Assembly (NCBI GenBank): GCA_024291935.2
Contig: JAGTYA010000024.1
Span: 6,696,001-6,760,000, forward strand
DNA: 64,000 nt
Direction: 5' to 3'
From: Okapia johnstoni
Taxonomy: Eukaryota; Chordata; Mammalia; Artiodactyla; Giraffidae
In this document: piece by piece, positions 47,294 through 58,787 of the stretch
Position numbering within the stretch: the first letter of the stretch is position 1
How the letters are laid out: the number at the start of each line of letters is the position of its first letter
Position numbers and translations under genes: made by a program
The notes under the pieces: generated by a model
Database searches by the model: none
Told to the model about the DNA's origin: nothing
The model's input: the letters and a program-made list of their open reading frames with translations, nothing else

Positions 47294-47854
47294 TAAAAGT
47301 TACACGTGCAAAAAGATTACTTAATTTTAAACACATTTAATGAACATCTAACGTTAACTAAGGGTAAAGACAAAAATGAAACTAATTTTCCATTTCAAGA
47401 AAAACTGTGACCTCCTCCTCCTGGTTAAATAGTCCTCTGTCACACTAAACAGCATGAATCAGCTTTGAAGTAGAGGTGCGGCCTACTGATAAGCAAAAGT
47501 ACTCTCAGGAAATATATTAGTGAGTTATAAAGGACAGGCCTCAGCAAAGGCAATTCATCATCACTGACCATGACAAAATTGACACCTAGAAAAACGTAAC
47601 ATGGTTTCTTCTTGGCATTACATACATATCACATTATGAGAAAATCCCCCATAACAAAACATATTTTTTAAAAGCTACAGTATTCAGTGATATGTCAAAT
47701 CTTTCCAAAAAACAATTTTGGCAGTAAACATTAACTCTGATGAAAATATTATTTATAAAATCTCCAAAAATGATTTAACCCAAAACTAAACATGTGAAAA
47801 AATGAAATTTCATATTTGCTGTCAACTTAACCTTTTAAAATAGCTATGTAACTG
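47294..47854. other. Unrecognised intron sequence
   Basis: No repeat or exon identified. Confidence 0.4.
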
Positions 47855-48350
47855 ACACACGTGAACAGATAAATGGGACTGATGAGAAGGTATTCACTGA
47901 AGACATACAAACGGTTAATAAAAATGAAAATATGTTCAACCTGATTGCTAATAAGGAAAATGCCAGTGTAAAGTGAGTTTTATTTTGATTTTTCTTGCCT
48001 ATCAGAATGGCTAAAAATGTGAGACTTCCTGTTGGTAAAGTGGATAAGAATCCGCCTGCCAATGCAGCAGACACGGGTTCCATCCCTGGTCGGGAAGATT
48101 CTCTGTGCCGAGGAGCAACTAAACCCACAAGCACAGTTACTGAAGCCCAAGTGCCTGGAGCCTGTGTACCGCAACCGGAGAAAGCCTGCACGCAGCAACA
48201 GAGACCGAGTGCAGCCAAAAATGAGTACATGAATAAAAACAGGATAAAATGTTTAGTTTGGGGGGAAGATAAAGGAAAAGAGGAAAGGCACTGATGAAAG
48301 GGTATAAGATGAGTAAGTTCTGGAGGCCTAAAGTACAGCATGATGACTAT
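47855..48350 (+). mobile_element. Old L1 fragment interrupted by a CHR SINE
   Basis: L1 ORF2/3' sequence at 47855-48018 (ending cctatcagaatggcta) is cut by the CHR at 48019-48232. It continues into an L1 3' UTR section, and then beyond the BovB at 49453-49530 (gactatagttaataataaag). Confidence 0.7.
48019..48232 (+). mobile_element. CHR SINE nested in L1
   Basis: gagacttcctgttggtaaag through gaccgagtgcagccaaaaat. Confidence 0.85.
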
Positions 48351-49443
48351 TCGTTAGTTACTTAGTTCAGTCCCTCAGTCGTGTCCGACTTTTTGCGACC
48401 CCATGAACCTCAGCACACCAGGCCTCCCTGTCCATCACCAACTCCCGGAGTCCACCCAAACTCATATTCATTGAGTTGGTGATGTCATCCAACCATCTCA
48501 TCCTCTGTTGTCCCCTTCTCCTCCTGCCCTCAATCTTTCCCAGAATTAGGGTCTTTTCCAATGAGTCAGCTCTTTGCATCAGGTGGCCAAAGTATTGGAG
48601 TTTCAGCTTCAGCATCAGTCCTTCCAATGAACACCCAGGACTGATCTCCTTTAGGATGGACTGGTTGGATCTCCTGGCAGTCCAAGGGACTCTCAAGAGT
48701 CTTCTCCAACACCACAGTTCAAAAGCATCGAGTCTTCGGCACTCAGCTTTCTTTATAGTCCAACTCTCACACCCATACATGACTACTGGAAAAACCATAG
48801 CCTTGACTAGACGGACCTTTGTTGACAAAGTAATGCCTCTGCTTTTTAATATGCTGTCTAGGTTGGTCATAACTTTCCTTCCAAGGAGTAAGTGTCTTTT
48901 AATTGCATGGCTGCAATCACCATCTGCAGTGATTTTGGAGCCCCCCAAAATAAAGTCTGACACTGTTTCCACTGTTTCCCCATCTATTTGCCATGAAGTG
49001 ATAGGACCAGATGCCATGATCTTAGTTTTCTGAATGTTGAGTTTTAAGCCCACTTTTTCACTCCCCTTTTCCACTTTCATCAAGAGGCTCTTTAGTTCCT
49101 CCTCACTTTCTGCCATAATGGTGGTGTCGTCTGCATATCTGAGGTTACTGATATTTCTCCCGGCAATCTTGATTTCAGCTTGTGCTTCCTCCAGCCCAGC
49201 ATTTCTCAAGATGTACTCTGCATATAAGTTAAATAAGCAGGGTGACAATATACAGCCTTGACATACTCCTTTTCCTATTTGGAAGCAGTCTGTTGTTCCA
49301 TGTCCAGTTTTAACTGTTGCTTCCTGACCTGCATACAGATTTCTCAAGAGGCAGGTCAGGTGGTCTGGTATTCCCATCTCTTTCAGAGTTTTCCACAGTT
49401 TATTGTGATCCACACAGTAAAAGGCTTTGGCATAGTCAATAAA
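48351..49443 (-). mobile_element. BovB LINE, 5'-truncated with uninterrupted RT-to-C-terminus frame
   Basis: The 9-bp TSD GATGACTAT (48342-48350 and 49444-49452) places it in the 3' UTR of an older L1. One frame runs unbroken from the middle of the RT domain (FIDYAKAF) through CLFNLYAEY and YADDTT to the natural end [11 protein letters not shown], about 355 BovB codons. The endonuclease and N-terminal RT are absent, so it cannot move by itself. The intact frame implies a fairly recent insertion. Confidence 0.95.
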
Positions 49444-49452
49444 GATGACTAT

Positions 49453-49546
49453 AGTTAATAATAAAGTATTGCATACTTGAAATTTGCTGAGAGTAGATCT
49501 GGGAAGCATTACACATTTTTAAATATCTTATATTAATGGACATATA
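49453..49546 (+). mobile_element. L1 3' UTR remainder, right of the BovB insertion
   Basis: This continues the L1 3' UTR interrupted at 48350, with the typical cttgaaatttgctgagagtagatct segment. Confidence 0.65.
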
Positions 49547-49557
49547 GGGAATTTAGA

Positions 49558-49692
49558 CTGGAGAAGGCACTGGCACCCCACTCCAGTGTTCTTGCCTCGA
49601 GAATCCCAGGGACAGGGGAGCCTGGTGGGCTGCCGTCTATGGGGTCGCACAGAGTCGGACACAACTGAAGCGACTTAGCAGCAGCAGCAGCA
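49558..49692 (+). mobile_element. BOV-A monomer with AGC-repeat tail, perfect TSD
   Basis: GGGAATTTAGA at 49547-49557 and 49693-49703. Same subfamily signature as the 31949 copy (gctgccgtctatggggtcgc, then gaagcgacttagc). Confidence 0.95.
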
Positions 49693-49859
49693 GGGAATTT
49701 AGAAAAATGGTACCGATGATACTATGAGCAGGGCAGCAAAGGAGACACAGACATAAAGAACAGACTTTTGGACTCAGTGGAAGAAGGAGAGGTTGGGATG
49801 ATTTGAGAGAATAGCACTGAAACATATATTCTGCCACATATAAAACAGACAGCTAGTGA

Positions 49860-50062
49860 GAGTTTTATATATGACGCAGGGAACCCAAAGTCAGTGCTCT
49901 GTGAAGACCTAGAGGGATGCGGTGGGGAGGGAGGTGAGAAAAGGTTTCAGGAGGGAGGGGACACACGTATGCCTATGGTCGATTCATGTTGCTGTACGGC
50001 AAAAACCATCACAATATTGCAATTATCCTCCAATTAAAATAAATAAATAAATTTAAGAAAAA
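49860..50062 (+). mobile_element. Young ruminant L1 (L1_BT-type) 3' end
   Basis: It contains the characteristic end of ruminant L1: ggacacacgtatgcctatgg, then gattcatgttgctgtacggc, then caattatcctccaattaaaa and an AATAAATAAATAAA tail. Confidence 0.82.
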
Positions 50063-50079
50063 AGAAATAAAATCAAGGA

Positions 50080-50195
50080 GTTCCCTGCTGGCCTGGGTTA
50101 GAATTCCAGGCTTTCACTGCTGTCGTCTGGGTTCAATCCCTGGTGGGAGAACTGTGCAGCATGGCCAAAAAAACAAGAATTAAAAAAAAATTTAA
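50080..50195 (+). mobile_element. CHR SINE, short form
   Basis: ggagttccctgctggcctgg through gtgcagcatggccaaaaaaa. Confidence 0.82.
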
Positions 50196-50249
50196 ACAAC
50201 GAAGCTCTATATAAATGTTCGTATCTGCTGATCCAGTAATTTCATCCTT

Positions 50250-50400
50250 TTTTTTACATTTATTTTTATTGCAGCATAGTTGAATTACAAGGCTGTATTA
50301 CTGCTATACAGCAAAGTGACTCAGCTATATATACATACATACATATACATTATTTTTCATATTCTTTTCCACTATGGTTTATCATAGGATATTGAATGTA
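50250..50400 (-). mobile_element. L1 3' UTR fragment
   Basis: Reverse-orientation L1 3' sequence, recognised from tttttattgcagcatagttg through gcaaagtgactcagctatat to the cactatggtttatcatagga segment. Confidence 0.65.
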
Positions 50401-50519
50401 GCAGTAATTTCATTTTAAAAGAAGAAAGTAACATGTGCAAAATCTCTGTGGCAGCATTAAGCCTAATGGTTAAATAATTTGAAACCAACAACAAAGGAAT
50501 CCTTAGCTCAGCTGTTAAC

Positions 50520-50640
50520 TTTTTTGGGGGGGCCATGACACGTGGCTTGCAGGACCGCAGTTTCCCCACCAGGGATAGAACCTGGGCTGATGGCAGTGAA
50601 AGTGCCAAGTCCTAACCACTAGACCACCAGGGTATCTCCC
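50520..50640 (-). mobile_element. CHR SINE, short form
   Basis: ggccatgacacgtggcttgc through aaccactagaccaccagggt. Confidence 0.83.
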
Positions 50641-51384
50641 TTAGTTCAGTTTATTTTCATAAACAGGCACTGTTCAGTGTGGAGAATAGAGGTAAATAAG
50701 CTACAGAGGGAAAAGTGCCCTGCAGAGACATGGACAAAGTGCTTTGGGATCACTCAAGGTAAGGATGAATCATTAACCTTTTCTGCCAATTTCTGACACT
50801 GTATTTCCAACCTAAGTACAAAGAAGAGAGTAAGCAGCTGGACAGACAGAATCAAGTATTTTGGTTATCTGCTAGATGAGACTTGCAGGGTCATTCATGG
50901 TGGGCTAAGAGTTCTCCGTAAGAGATGATGTTGAGTTCCATCAGAATCAGCCATCCACAAAGGAAACAAACAAACTAAGCAATGTAATTAAGTCCTGTCA
51001 GATAATCATAAAATTGCTATTTACCCTTAAAACACAGTCAAGAGCTATTTTAAAAATACTCCTGGAAATGTGGCTAACAGGTTCACATTTGAGAGACTAA
51101 ATACAGAGAATATTTAACAATGGAGGCTGTTTTTTCAAGTCACAGATTTGATTCAAGATAAAACTTGATTTTAAATGTACACTTGAAAAAACATCCAGTA
51201 ACATCACACACTACAAATAAATTTCTAAACTCAATGCACTGACAGTATGTACCCTGAGAGGTTTCTCTTACCACTCAGCACCCGGGAACTGAAGGATGCA
51301 CTTTAAACCAGAGTTCACCCCTTGCACAGCACTGATCACAGTATCACTCCTTCTCCTTGCCAGGTTATAATCATCTTTTCTCAT
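50641..51384. other. Unrecognised intron sequence
   Basis: Only a fair minus-strand donor (GTAAGAG near 51268) is visible, without a convincing exon. Confidence 0.4.
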
Positions 51385-51580
51385 ATTTACTAAACATTCT
51401 ACAGTTTTACAAAGACCTCTCACATACATTATCCTGACACTTTTGAAGAAACGGTTACTAGCTCCATTTTATAAATGAGGAAACTAAAGGTCAGCTGACT
51501 CGGATATTCACATCTAGGAAGTGATGGAACTGAAATTAGGATCCAGGTTTTCAGACTCCAAAGGTAGTAAGTACATTACA
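51385..51580 (-). mobile_element. MIR SINE
   Basis: Reverse MIR: ctccattttataaatgagga, aactaaaggtcagctg, gaactgaaattaggatccag. Confidence 0.75.
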
Positions 51581-51769
51581 TTGAATAAGTATGTCAGAAC
51601 TTTCAGACTGTAAAAACAAACATCTGGTACTTTAAATATAATAGAGAAGTTAAATTGAAAACTAAGCTTGAATTTGAAAGCTGTGTGGTTTCAACCACTT
51701 CTTCCCTAAAAAAAATCAATCACTAGACACACTTCCTCTCTTAAAACTCCTTGGAATACCATAGAAGTC

Positions 51770-51905
51770 CTAGAATTTGAGAAATCAACTAACCCAGACC
51801 CTTATAGAGATGAGAAAATTGAAGCACAAGACATGTGACTTGCTCTGAGCCTCCCATTACAACATAGTGTGTCTTCTTCTCAGGCCCACATCAACAGAAT
51901 TCAGA
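51770..51905 (-). mobile_element. MIR fragment
   Basis: agatgagaaaattgaagcac followed by gacatgtgacttgctctgag resembles the reverse MIR core. Confidence 0.5.
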
Positions 51906-51999
51906 ACCATCTGAGATTGGTGCAGACAGAATGGACAGCTGACTGGGTAATCTGTCCAACCTCAGTAGGGCCCTGAGGTTCGATAGCCCTTTTGATCAT

Positions 52000-54900
52000 C
52001 TACTCATCTCTGGTGGCTCCCTTACTTTTTCCATGACTGCTACTCCAAACTTTTAACACTCTTTGGAGTCCTCTGAAGCAGTGGCCTGCTTCAGGGTCGG
52101 AGGCACTGAGTGCAGCAATGCGTGCATGGGACTTTTCCAAGGAGGTCGCCATTATCTTCATCACTCCACCATAGTTTGGCCTCAGGTCAAGAAACAGGGA
52201 AGGAACACAGCTCCGCCCATCAACAGAAAATTGGATTAAAGATTTATTGAACATGGCCCTGCCCATCAGAACAAGATCCAGTTTCCCCCTCAGTCAGTCT
52301 CCCCATCAGGAAGCTTCCATAAGCGTCTTATCCTTATCCATCAGAGGGAAGACAGAATGAAAACCACAATCACAGAAAACTAACCAAACTGATCACATGG
52401 ACCACAGCCTTGTCTAGCTCAATGAAACTATGAGCCATGCCATGTAGGGCCACCCAAGATGGACAGGTCATGGTGGAGAGTTCTGACAAAACGTGGTCCA
52501 CTGGAGAAGGGAACGGCAAACCACTTCAGTCTTCTTGCCTTGAGAACCCCATGAACAGTATGAAAAGGCAAAAAGGTATGACACTGAAAGGCGAACTTCC
52601 CAGGTAGGTAGGTGCCCAATATGCTACTGGAGAAGAGTAGAGAAACAACTCCAGAGAGAATGAAGAGACGGAGCCAAAGCAAAAACAACACCCAGCTGTG
52701 GATGTGACGGGTGATGGAAATTAAGTCTGATATTTAAAGAGCAATACTGCATAGGAACCTGGAATGTTAGGTCCATGAATCCAGGCAAATTGGAAGTGGT
52801 CAAACAGGAGATGGCAACAGTGAACATCGACATTTTAGGAATCAGTGAACTAAAATAGACTGGAATGGGTGAATTTAACTCAGATGACCATTATATCTAC
52901 TACTGTGGGCAAGAATCCATTAGAAGAAATGGAGTAGCCATCACAGTCAACAAGAGAGTCTGAAAGGCAGTACTTGGACGCAATCTCAAAAACAACAGAA
53001 TGATCTCTGTTTGTTTCCGAGGCAAACCATTCAATATCACAGTAATCCAAGTCTATGTGCCGACTAGTAATGCTGAAGAAGCTGAACGGTTCTATGAAGA
53101 CCTACAAGACCTTCTAGAACTAACCCCAAAAAGATGTCTTCATTAAAGGGGACTGGAATGAAAAAGTAGGAAGTCAAGAGCTACCTGGAGTAACAGGCAC
53201 ATTTGGCCTTGGAGTACAAAATGAAGCAGGTCAAAGGTTAACAGAGTTTGGCCAAGAGAACACACTGGTCATGGCCCTACTGGTCAAACCCTCTTCCAAG
53301 AACACAAGAGAACACTCTACACATGGACATCACCAGATGGTCAACACTGAAATTAGACTGATTATATTTTTTGCAGCCAAAGATAGAGAAGCTCTTTACA
53401 GTCAGCAAAAACAAGACCAGGAGTGGACTGTGGCTCAGATCATGAACTCCTTATTGCCAAATTCAGACTTAAATTGAAGAAAGTAGGGAAAACCACTAGA
53501 CCATTCAGGTATGACCTAAATCAAATCCCTTACAATTATACAGTGGAAGTGACAAATAGATTCAAGGGATTAGATCTTATAGACACAGTGCCTAAAGAAC
53601 TATGGACAGAGGTTCATGACACTGTACTGGAGGCAGTGATCAAGACCATCCCCAAGAAAAAGAAATGTAAAAAGGCAAAATGGTTGTCTGACAAGGCCTT
53701 ACAAATAGCTGAGAAAAGAAGAGAAGCTAAAGGCAAAGGAGAAAAGGAAAGATATACCCATCCGAATGCAGACTTCCAAAGACTAGCAAGGAGAGATAAG
53801 AAAGCCTTCCTCAGTGATCAGTGCAAAGAAATAGAGGAAAACAACAGAATGGGAAAGACTAGAGATTTCTTCAAGAAAATTAGAGATACAAGGGAACATT
53901 TCATGCAAAGATGGGCTCAATAAAGGACAGAAATGGTAGGGACCTAACAGAAGCAGAAGATATTAAGAAGAGATGGCAAGAATACACAGAGCTATACAAA
54001 AAAGACCTTCATGACCCAGATAACCATGATGGTGTGATCACTCACCTAGAGCCAGACATCCTGGAATGCAAAGTCAAGTGGGCCTTAGGAAACATCATTA
54101 GTGGAGGTGATGGAATCCCAGTTGAGCTATTTCAAATCCTAAAAGATGATGCTGTGAAACTGCTGCCATCAATATGCCAGCAAATTTGGAAAACTCAGCA
54201 GTGGCCACAGGACTGGAAAAGGTCAGTTTTCATTCTAATCCCAAAGAAAGGCAATGCCAAAGAATGTTCAAACTACCGCACAATTGCACTCATCTCACAT
54301 GCTAGCAAAGTAATGCTCAAAATTCTCCAAGTCAGGCTTTAACAGTGAGCCGTGAACTTCCAGCAGTACGTGAACTGTGAACTTTAAGATGTTCAGGCTG
54401 GATTTAGAAAAGGCAGAGGAACCAGAGATCAAACTGCCAACATCCGCTGGATCACAGAAACAGCAAGAGAGTTCCAGAAAAACATCTACTTTTGCTTTAT
54501 TGACTACACCAAAGCCTTAGACTGTATGGATCACAACTAACCTGAAAATTCTTAAAGAGATGGGAATACCAGACCACCTGACCTGCCTCCTGATAAATCA
54601 ATATGCAGGTCAAGAAGTAACAGTTAGAACTGGACATGGAACAACAGACTGGTTCCAAATTCGGACAGGAGTACGTCAAGGCTGTTTATTGTCCCCCTGC
54701 TTATTTAACTTATATGCAGAGTACATCATGCGAAATGCTGGGCTGGATGAAGCACAAGCTGGAATCAAGATTACCGAGAGAAATATCAATAATCTCAGAT
54801 ACACAGATGACACCACCCTTATGGCAGAAAGTGAAGAATTAAATAGCCTCTTGATGAAAGTGAAAAAGGAGAGTGAAAAAGTTGGCTTAAAACTCAACAT

Positions 54901-55063
54901 TCAGAAAACTAAGATCATGGCAGCCAGTCCCATCACTTCATGGCAAACAAATGGGGAGATGTCCACTGACTCAATGTCCACTCACCAACTCAATGGACAT
55001 GAGTTTCAGTAGGCTCTAGGAGTTGGTGATGGACAGGGAAGCTCATAGCTGCAGTCCACTCTA
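52000..55063 (+). mobile_element. Near-full-length BovB LINE, broken
   Basis: This is the only copy that includes the 5' region and the AP-type endonuclease (from NVRSMN near 52765). Endonuclease stops include TAG at 52856-52858 and TGA at 52961-52963, with a frameshift near 53130. The linker (53423-53923, 53911-54342) and RT (54560-55012, YTDDTT instead of YADDTT) survive as separate frames. About 600 bp are deleted between 54957 and 54966, joining the RT end to the last 3' part (actcaatggacatgag). The left boundary is uncertain (51900-52400). The 11-mer TCCTTTGATCA is doubled at 55064-55085. Confidence 0.87.
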
Positions 55064-55314
55064 TCCTTTGATCATCCTTTGATCATTCTGCAGATAACTC
55101 ATTCATTCAGAAAGGAAAATTTTAAAAAAGATGAAACCATCAACATTAACAGACCCTATAAGGCAGAAACTGTTATTCTAAACTTTGAAGTCAATATATA
55201 TCTGGGTTCCAGATTTCTTCAATTCCATAAAGGTGTCTTTGGGAAATTTAATCTCTCTGAGCCAAAATTTAATCTCTCTTCAGCTGTCAAATGGGAATAG
55301 CCAACAAAGCTATG

Positions 55315-55520
55315 GGCTTCCCAAGGTGGCACTAGTGGTAAAGAACCTGCCTGCCAATGCAGGAGACACAAGAGACATGGGTTCATCTCTGAGTCAGGAA
55401 GATCCCCTGACAACCTACTCTAATATTCTTGCCTGGAGAATCCCATGGACAGAGAAGCCTGGCAGGCTACAATCCATAGGGTCGCAAAGAGTCGGACATG
55501 ATTTAGCATGCATGCACACA
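55315..55520 (+). mobile_element. Bov-tA SINE
   Basis: gggcttcccaaggtggcact through agagtcggacatgatttagc. Flanks caaagctat and caagctat suggest a TSD. Confidence 0.88.
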
Positions 55521-55609
55521 CCCAAGCTATAGAATTCTTGTAAAATTAAATGAAATAGCACACAGAAAAGTACCTAGATTAGTGTCTGGGTAAAAAATAG
55601 GCTGATGGG

Positions 55610-55738
55610 AGGACTTCCCTGGCAGTCCAGTGGTTAAGACTTTCTCTACCAGTGGGAGTCCAGCTTCAATCCCTGGTTGGGGAGCTGAGATCCCAGGTGT
55701 CTCTCAGCCAAAAAGAAAAAAAGAACCAAAAACAGAAA
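55610..55738 (+). mobile_element. CHR SINE, short form
   Basis: gaggacttccctggcagtcc through tctctcagccaaaaagaaaa. Confidence 0.83.
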
Positions 55739-56099
55739 CAATATTGAAATGAATTAGAAATCAGCTGTTGGTAAGGTATTCCAATTTCAACTTCCACCTT
55801 GATCATTTCCAAATATATCTTCTTCCATCCGTTCTTCATGTTTCCTTTTCAAGGATCACCTCTCTAGGAGCTTTGATTTTCTCTCCTCCCAAGGTTTCTC
55901 TATTATCTTCCTTCTCTTTTGTGTAGATCTTCAATACCTGCTCCTCTGCTGGCTCCTTCTCCTTTCTCTAAACATGTCAAGTCTCTCTCATCCTTCAAAA
56001 TCAAAATAAAACCAAAAAAAAAAGACCCTCAATCCTACCTCCTATTTAGCACTTACTCTAAATATGCTCCTAAATCCTCTAACCTATCCTGAAAATAGC

Positions 56100-56480
56100 A
56101 AACAATTACCTGTCAAAACAGATCAGATTATATCAATTTTCTGCTAAAAAACTTTTGATGGTTTAGCAATTCCTTGATCATAAAGGCTAATGTCATTTTA
56201 TTTTTTTTGGCCAAGCCTTTGCACAGTGTGCAGGATCTTAGTTCGCTGACCAGAGACTGAACCCAGGTCACAGCAGTGAAAGTGCTGAACCCTAACCACT
56301 GAGCCACCAGGGAACTCGCATAGCCTGAAGTCTTCAACAAGCATTCAGAATCTTTCTCAGCATCCAGCCATCAATTGTTCCTTTCACCAGCCATTGCACT
56401 TTTCAACTTCTCAGTCCCACTGGTCCAGAGATCCCTAAGAACTGCATAACTTTCTAGCATGATGTGCATATGCTTGCTCA
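56100..56480 (+). mobile_element. L2-like fragment split by a CHR SINE
   Basis: A diverged L2 ORF-end region (cagatcagattatatcaatt, gatggtttagcaattccttg) is interrupted by the SINE at 56197-56318. Confidence 0.45.
56197..56318 (-). mobile_element. CHR SINE, short form
   Basis: ttttggccaagcctttgcac through accactgagccaccagggaa. It splits the L2-like sequence. Confidence 0.83.
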
Positions 56481-56984
56481 TATGCACTTTTCTGGGATGA
56501 AAAATCTATTGCTATTTTCAAATTTTCTAGAGGGGGAGGGGTACCCGAACCAAAAAAAAAAAAAGTAAAAACTAACTGTATTTACCTTTAGCCATATTAG
56601 ACACACACCTTGTTCTTTAGCATCTCCATTCCTATGCTCAAACTGCCCCTTTTGGCTGGAATAACTTTAACAGTAACTGTTCCTATTAATCCCTCCAGAA
56701 CATGCGTAAAAAAAAAAAAAAAAATTACTTCCTCTCTAATGCTTTCCTTCATTGTCTACCAGAACAGAATCATTCAGTCCCTTATCTATAGTATCGATAT
56801 AGCACACCTCTATTTAACACTCATCAGACTATTAGGTGTTGTAATGTTGTAAGCTTTAAGGCAGAAGCTATATACCTTCACATCTTTGTACTGCCAGAAC
56901 GTAACCCAGGTCCAAGCACACGATGGGCAAAACAAAAATATCTGCTGAGTAAAAGATCCATTTTGGCACTCAACTGTTGTCTAT
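56481..56984. other. Unrecognised intron sequence with two A runs
   Basis: A runs lie near 56552 and 56709. On the minus strand about 31 codons are open before a donor-like GTAAAT near 56595, but a stop precedes it. Confidence 0.35.
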
Positions 56985-57110
56985 TTTTGTTACTCATTCA
57001 CTCATTCACCAAACATCTATGAAGTTCCAGTGCAATACCTGAAGCTGTGTGCTAAGCAGTAAGGATGTAGACTAGGGCATGGTCCCTGACATTAAGACAG
57101 TTATTAATAA
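56985..57110 (-). mobile_element. L2 fragment
   Basis: Reverse L2 3' end: cattcactcattcaccaaac followed by the ggatgtagactagggcatgg region. Confidence 0.55.
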
Positions 57111-57329
57111 CTGTGGTAATATAGATTAACAACGGTCTTATTTGATAGGCGCTGTTTAAAAAGGCCTACATGAAGGGTTATGGTAGCCCTGTGAAGATGT
57201 GTCTAACAGTCACAGAAGGTTTACCAATACAACATCAGATTCTCTCAGAACAGAGAATCCAGCCATTCTGTCTTTTCTTTACAAACAACTCTCCCCCAAA
57301 TGTTCCTTTTCGTTTTCTAATAGTAACAA

Positions 57330-57500
57330 TAACTTACCACAGGAATGTGGAAGGGTACAATGCAACCAAATTTTTATCCTACTTGATTCTGGAAACAATT
57401 CCACAAGCTAGATAGAATAGGAATCATTACATCTATAGTAAAGATGAGAAAACTAAAGATCAAAGAGCTTACTGCTCAAAACCGCACACTAAATGAGGAT
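57330..57500 (-). mobile_element. MIR fragment
   Basis: aagatgagaaaactaaagat with the following aaagagcttactgctcaaaa segment fits the reverse MIR core. Confidence 0.55.
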
Positions 57501-57599
57501 TTATTTAATATTTATTTACAGTCTTACTACTACATTCTGATCTCCACCACACCCCCGTCCAATCCACCCCTAATCAGTTCGTAAGCCCCAAAGAAAAAA

Positions 57600-57690
57600 C
57601 ATTTTTGTTCTCATTGCTTTCTTCTCAGGCACTATAAAAAAGCTAAAAACACCACAGGCTTTCAATAAATATTCATTGACTGAATTGATT
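57600..57690 (+). mobile_element. L2 3' end fragment
   Basis: The motif ggctttcaataaatattcat with the trailing tgactgaattga is typical of the L2 terminus. Confidence 0.45.
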
Positions 57691-58185
57691 TGAAACAGAG
57701 TAGACCAACAGCAAAAAACACAAGGTAAAAAAACTCCTTTCCTAGATCCTTTCCATGATGATGGTTTAATAAAAGAGAGATTTAAAACAGGCTTCTACTA
57801 GTTAGAAAGGCTAGACTAATCGTATTGACTCAATTCCACTGGCATGTAATGCATTTTATCTAAGAAGAATTTAAGGAGGTGAAGTAGGTTTCTATTTCTG
57901 ATGTCACATTCATGGCATGTACTGACATAAACCCAAGGCTTAAACTGCAAGTCTGAAACTGATCAAAAGTTTTATTAAGAGCAAATACTAAGAAAGCACT
58001 CTCTTGAGTCTTGATTCTTTGACTAGAAAAATATCTGAACGTCAGTCTTTCTTCAATAGCCAAAGCTGCTGTATATATGTTCTCCAACATACTTCTTAAT
58101 ATGTGTTTAAGCAAAGATTAGTGAAAACCTTTTAGTAAATGAAACTTTGAATAACCATTAGTCAAAACCACAGCTCAATAACTCA
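57691..58185. other. Unrecognised intron sequence
   Basis: Includes a minus-strand 84-codon frame (58114-57860) without known homology or splice support. Confidence 0.35.
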
Positions 58186-58228
58186 CCATCCTTCCCCACC
58201 TCCAAGGCCCCACAAAATTGCCATTATG
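58186..58228 (-). other. Possible small exon between promoter and coding exons
   Basis: On the minus strand, a pyrimidine-rich acceptor ending ccttgtgcctag is followed after about 43 nt by a GTGAGTT donor. An ATG inside is not matched to any protein I know. It lies between the CpG segment and the MEDPF exon, so it could be an optional 5' UTR exon of PHACTR4. Splice motifs of this quality also arise by chance in introns. Confidence 0.2.
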
Positions 58229-58454
58229 CCTAGGCACAAGGATCCCAGCAGATCATAAGACAAGGTGACAGAAGCAATGTTCAGCATGTCTTTTCAGTAT
58301 GACATTGTTTGTGGTTCTAAAAACTCCAGTTCCTTATAAATCAGGTGCTCCAATTGAAAATATTTCCATTATTTTTCTCAGATATTTAAATTTCAGCAAA
58401 TCGCAAGCTGTTGGCAGTGTTCTGATAAATAACTACAGTAAGTGTGAGGTAATG

Positions 58455-58600
58455 TATGACAGAGTACTGGATCTGGAATAAGGTTCACTCGACTGTATCC
58501 TATCCAGGTTAACTCTGTGACTTCCAGCAAGTCATTTAACGTTTCAGAGGCTGTAAACTTAACGCTTTATAGCTGTAAAATGAGAGAACCACCATCTCCA
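58455..58600 (+). mobile_element. MIR fragment
   Basis: ggttaactctgtgacttcca, then gcaagtcatttaacgtttca and gctgtaaaatgag match the MIR core. Confidence 0.6.
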
Positions 58601-58623
58601 AGTGAGAATTCAACCATATAATG

Positions 58624-58787
58624 TAGGATTTTCCTGGTGGTACAGTGGATAGGAATCTGCCTGCCAATGCAAGGGACACGGGTTGGATCCCTGGTCCGGG
58701 AAGATTCTATATAACTCGGAGCAACAAAGCCTACAGCCCTCTGCTGCAATGCAACTGTAAGAAGAATAGCCCCCACTCACTGGACTG
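58624..58787 (+). mobile_element. CHR SINE, 3' end replaced by BovB
   Basis: taggattttcctggtggtac through agcccccactcactggactg, then an abrupt switch to the BovB 3' end. Confidence 0.8.
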
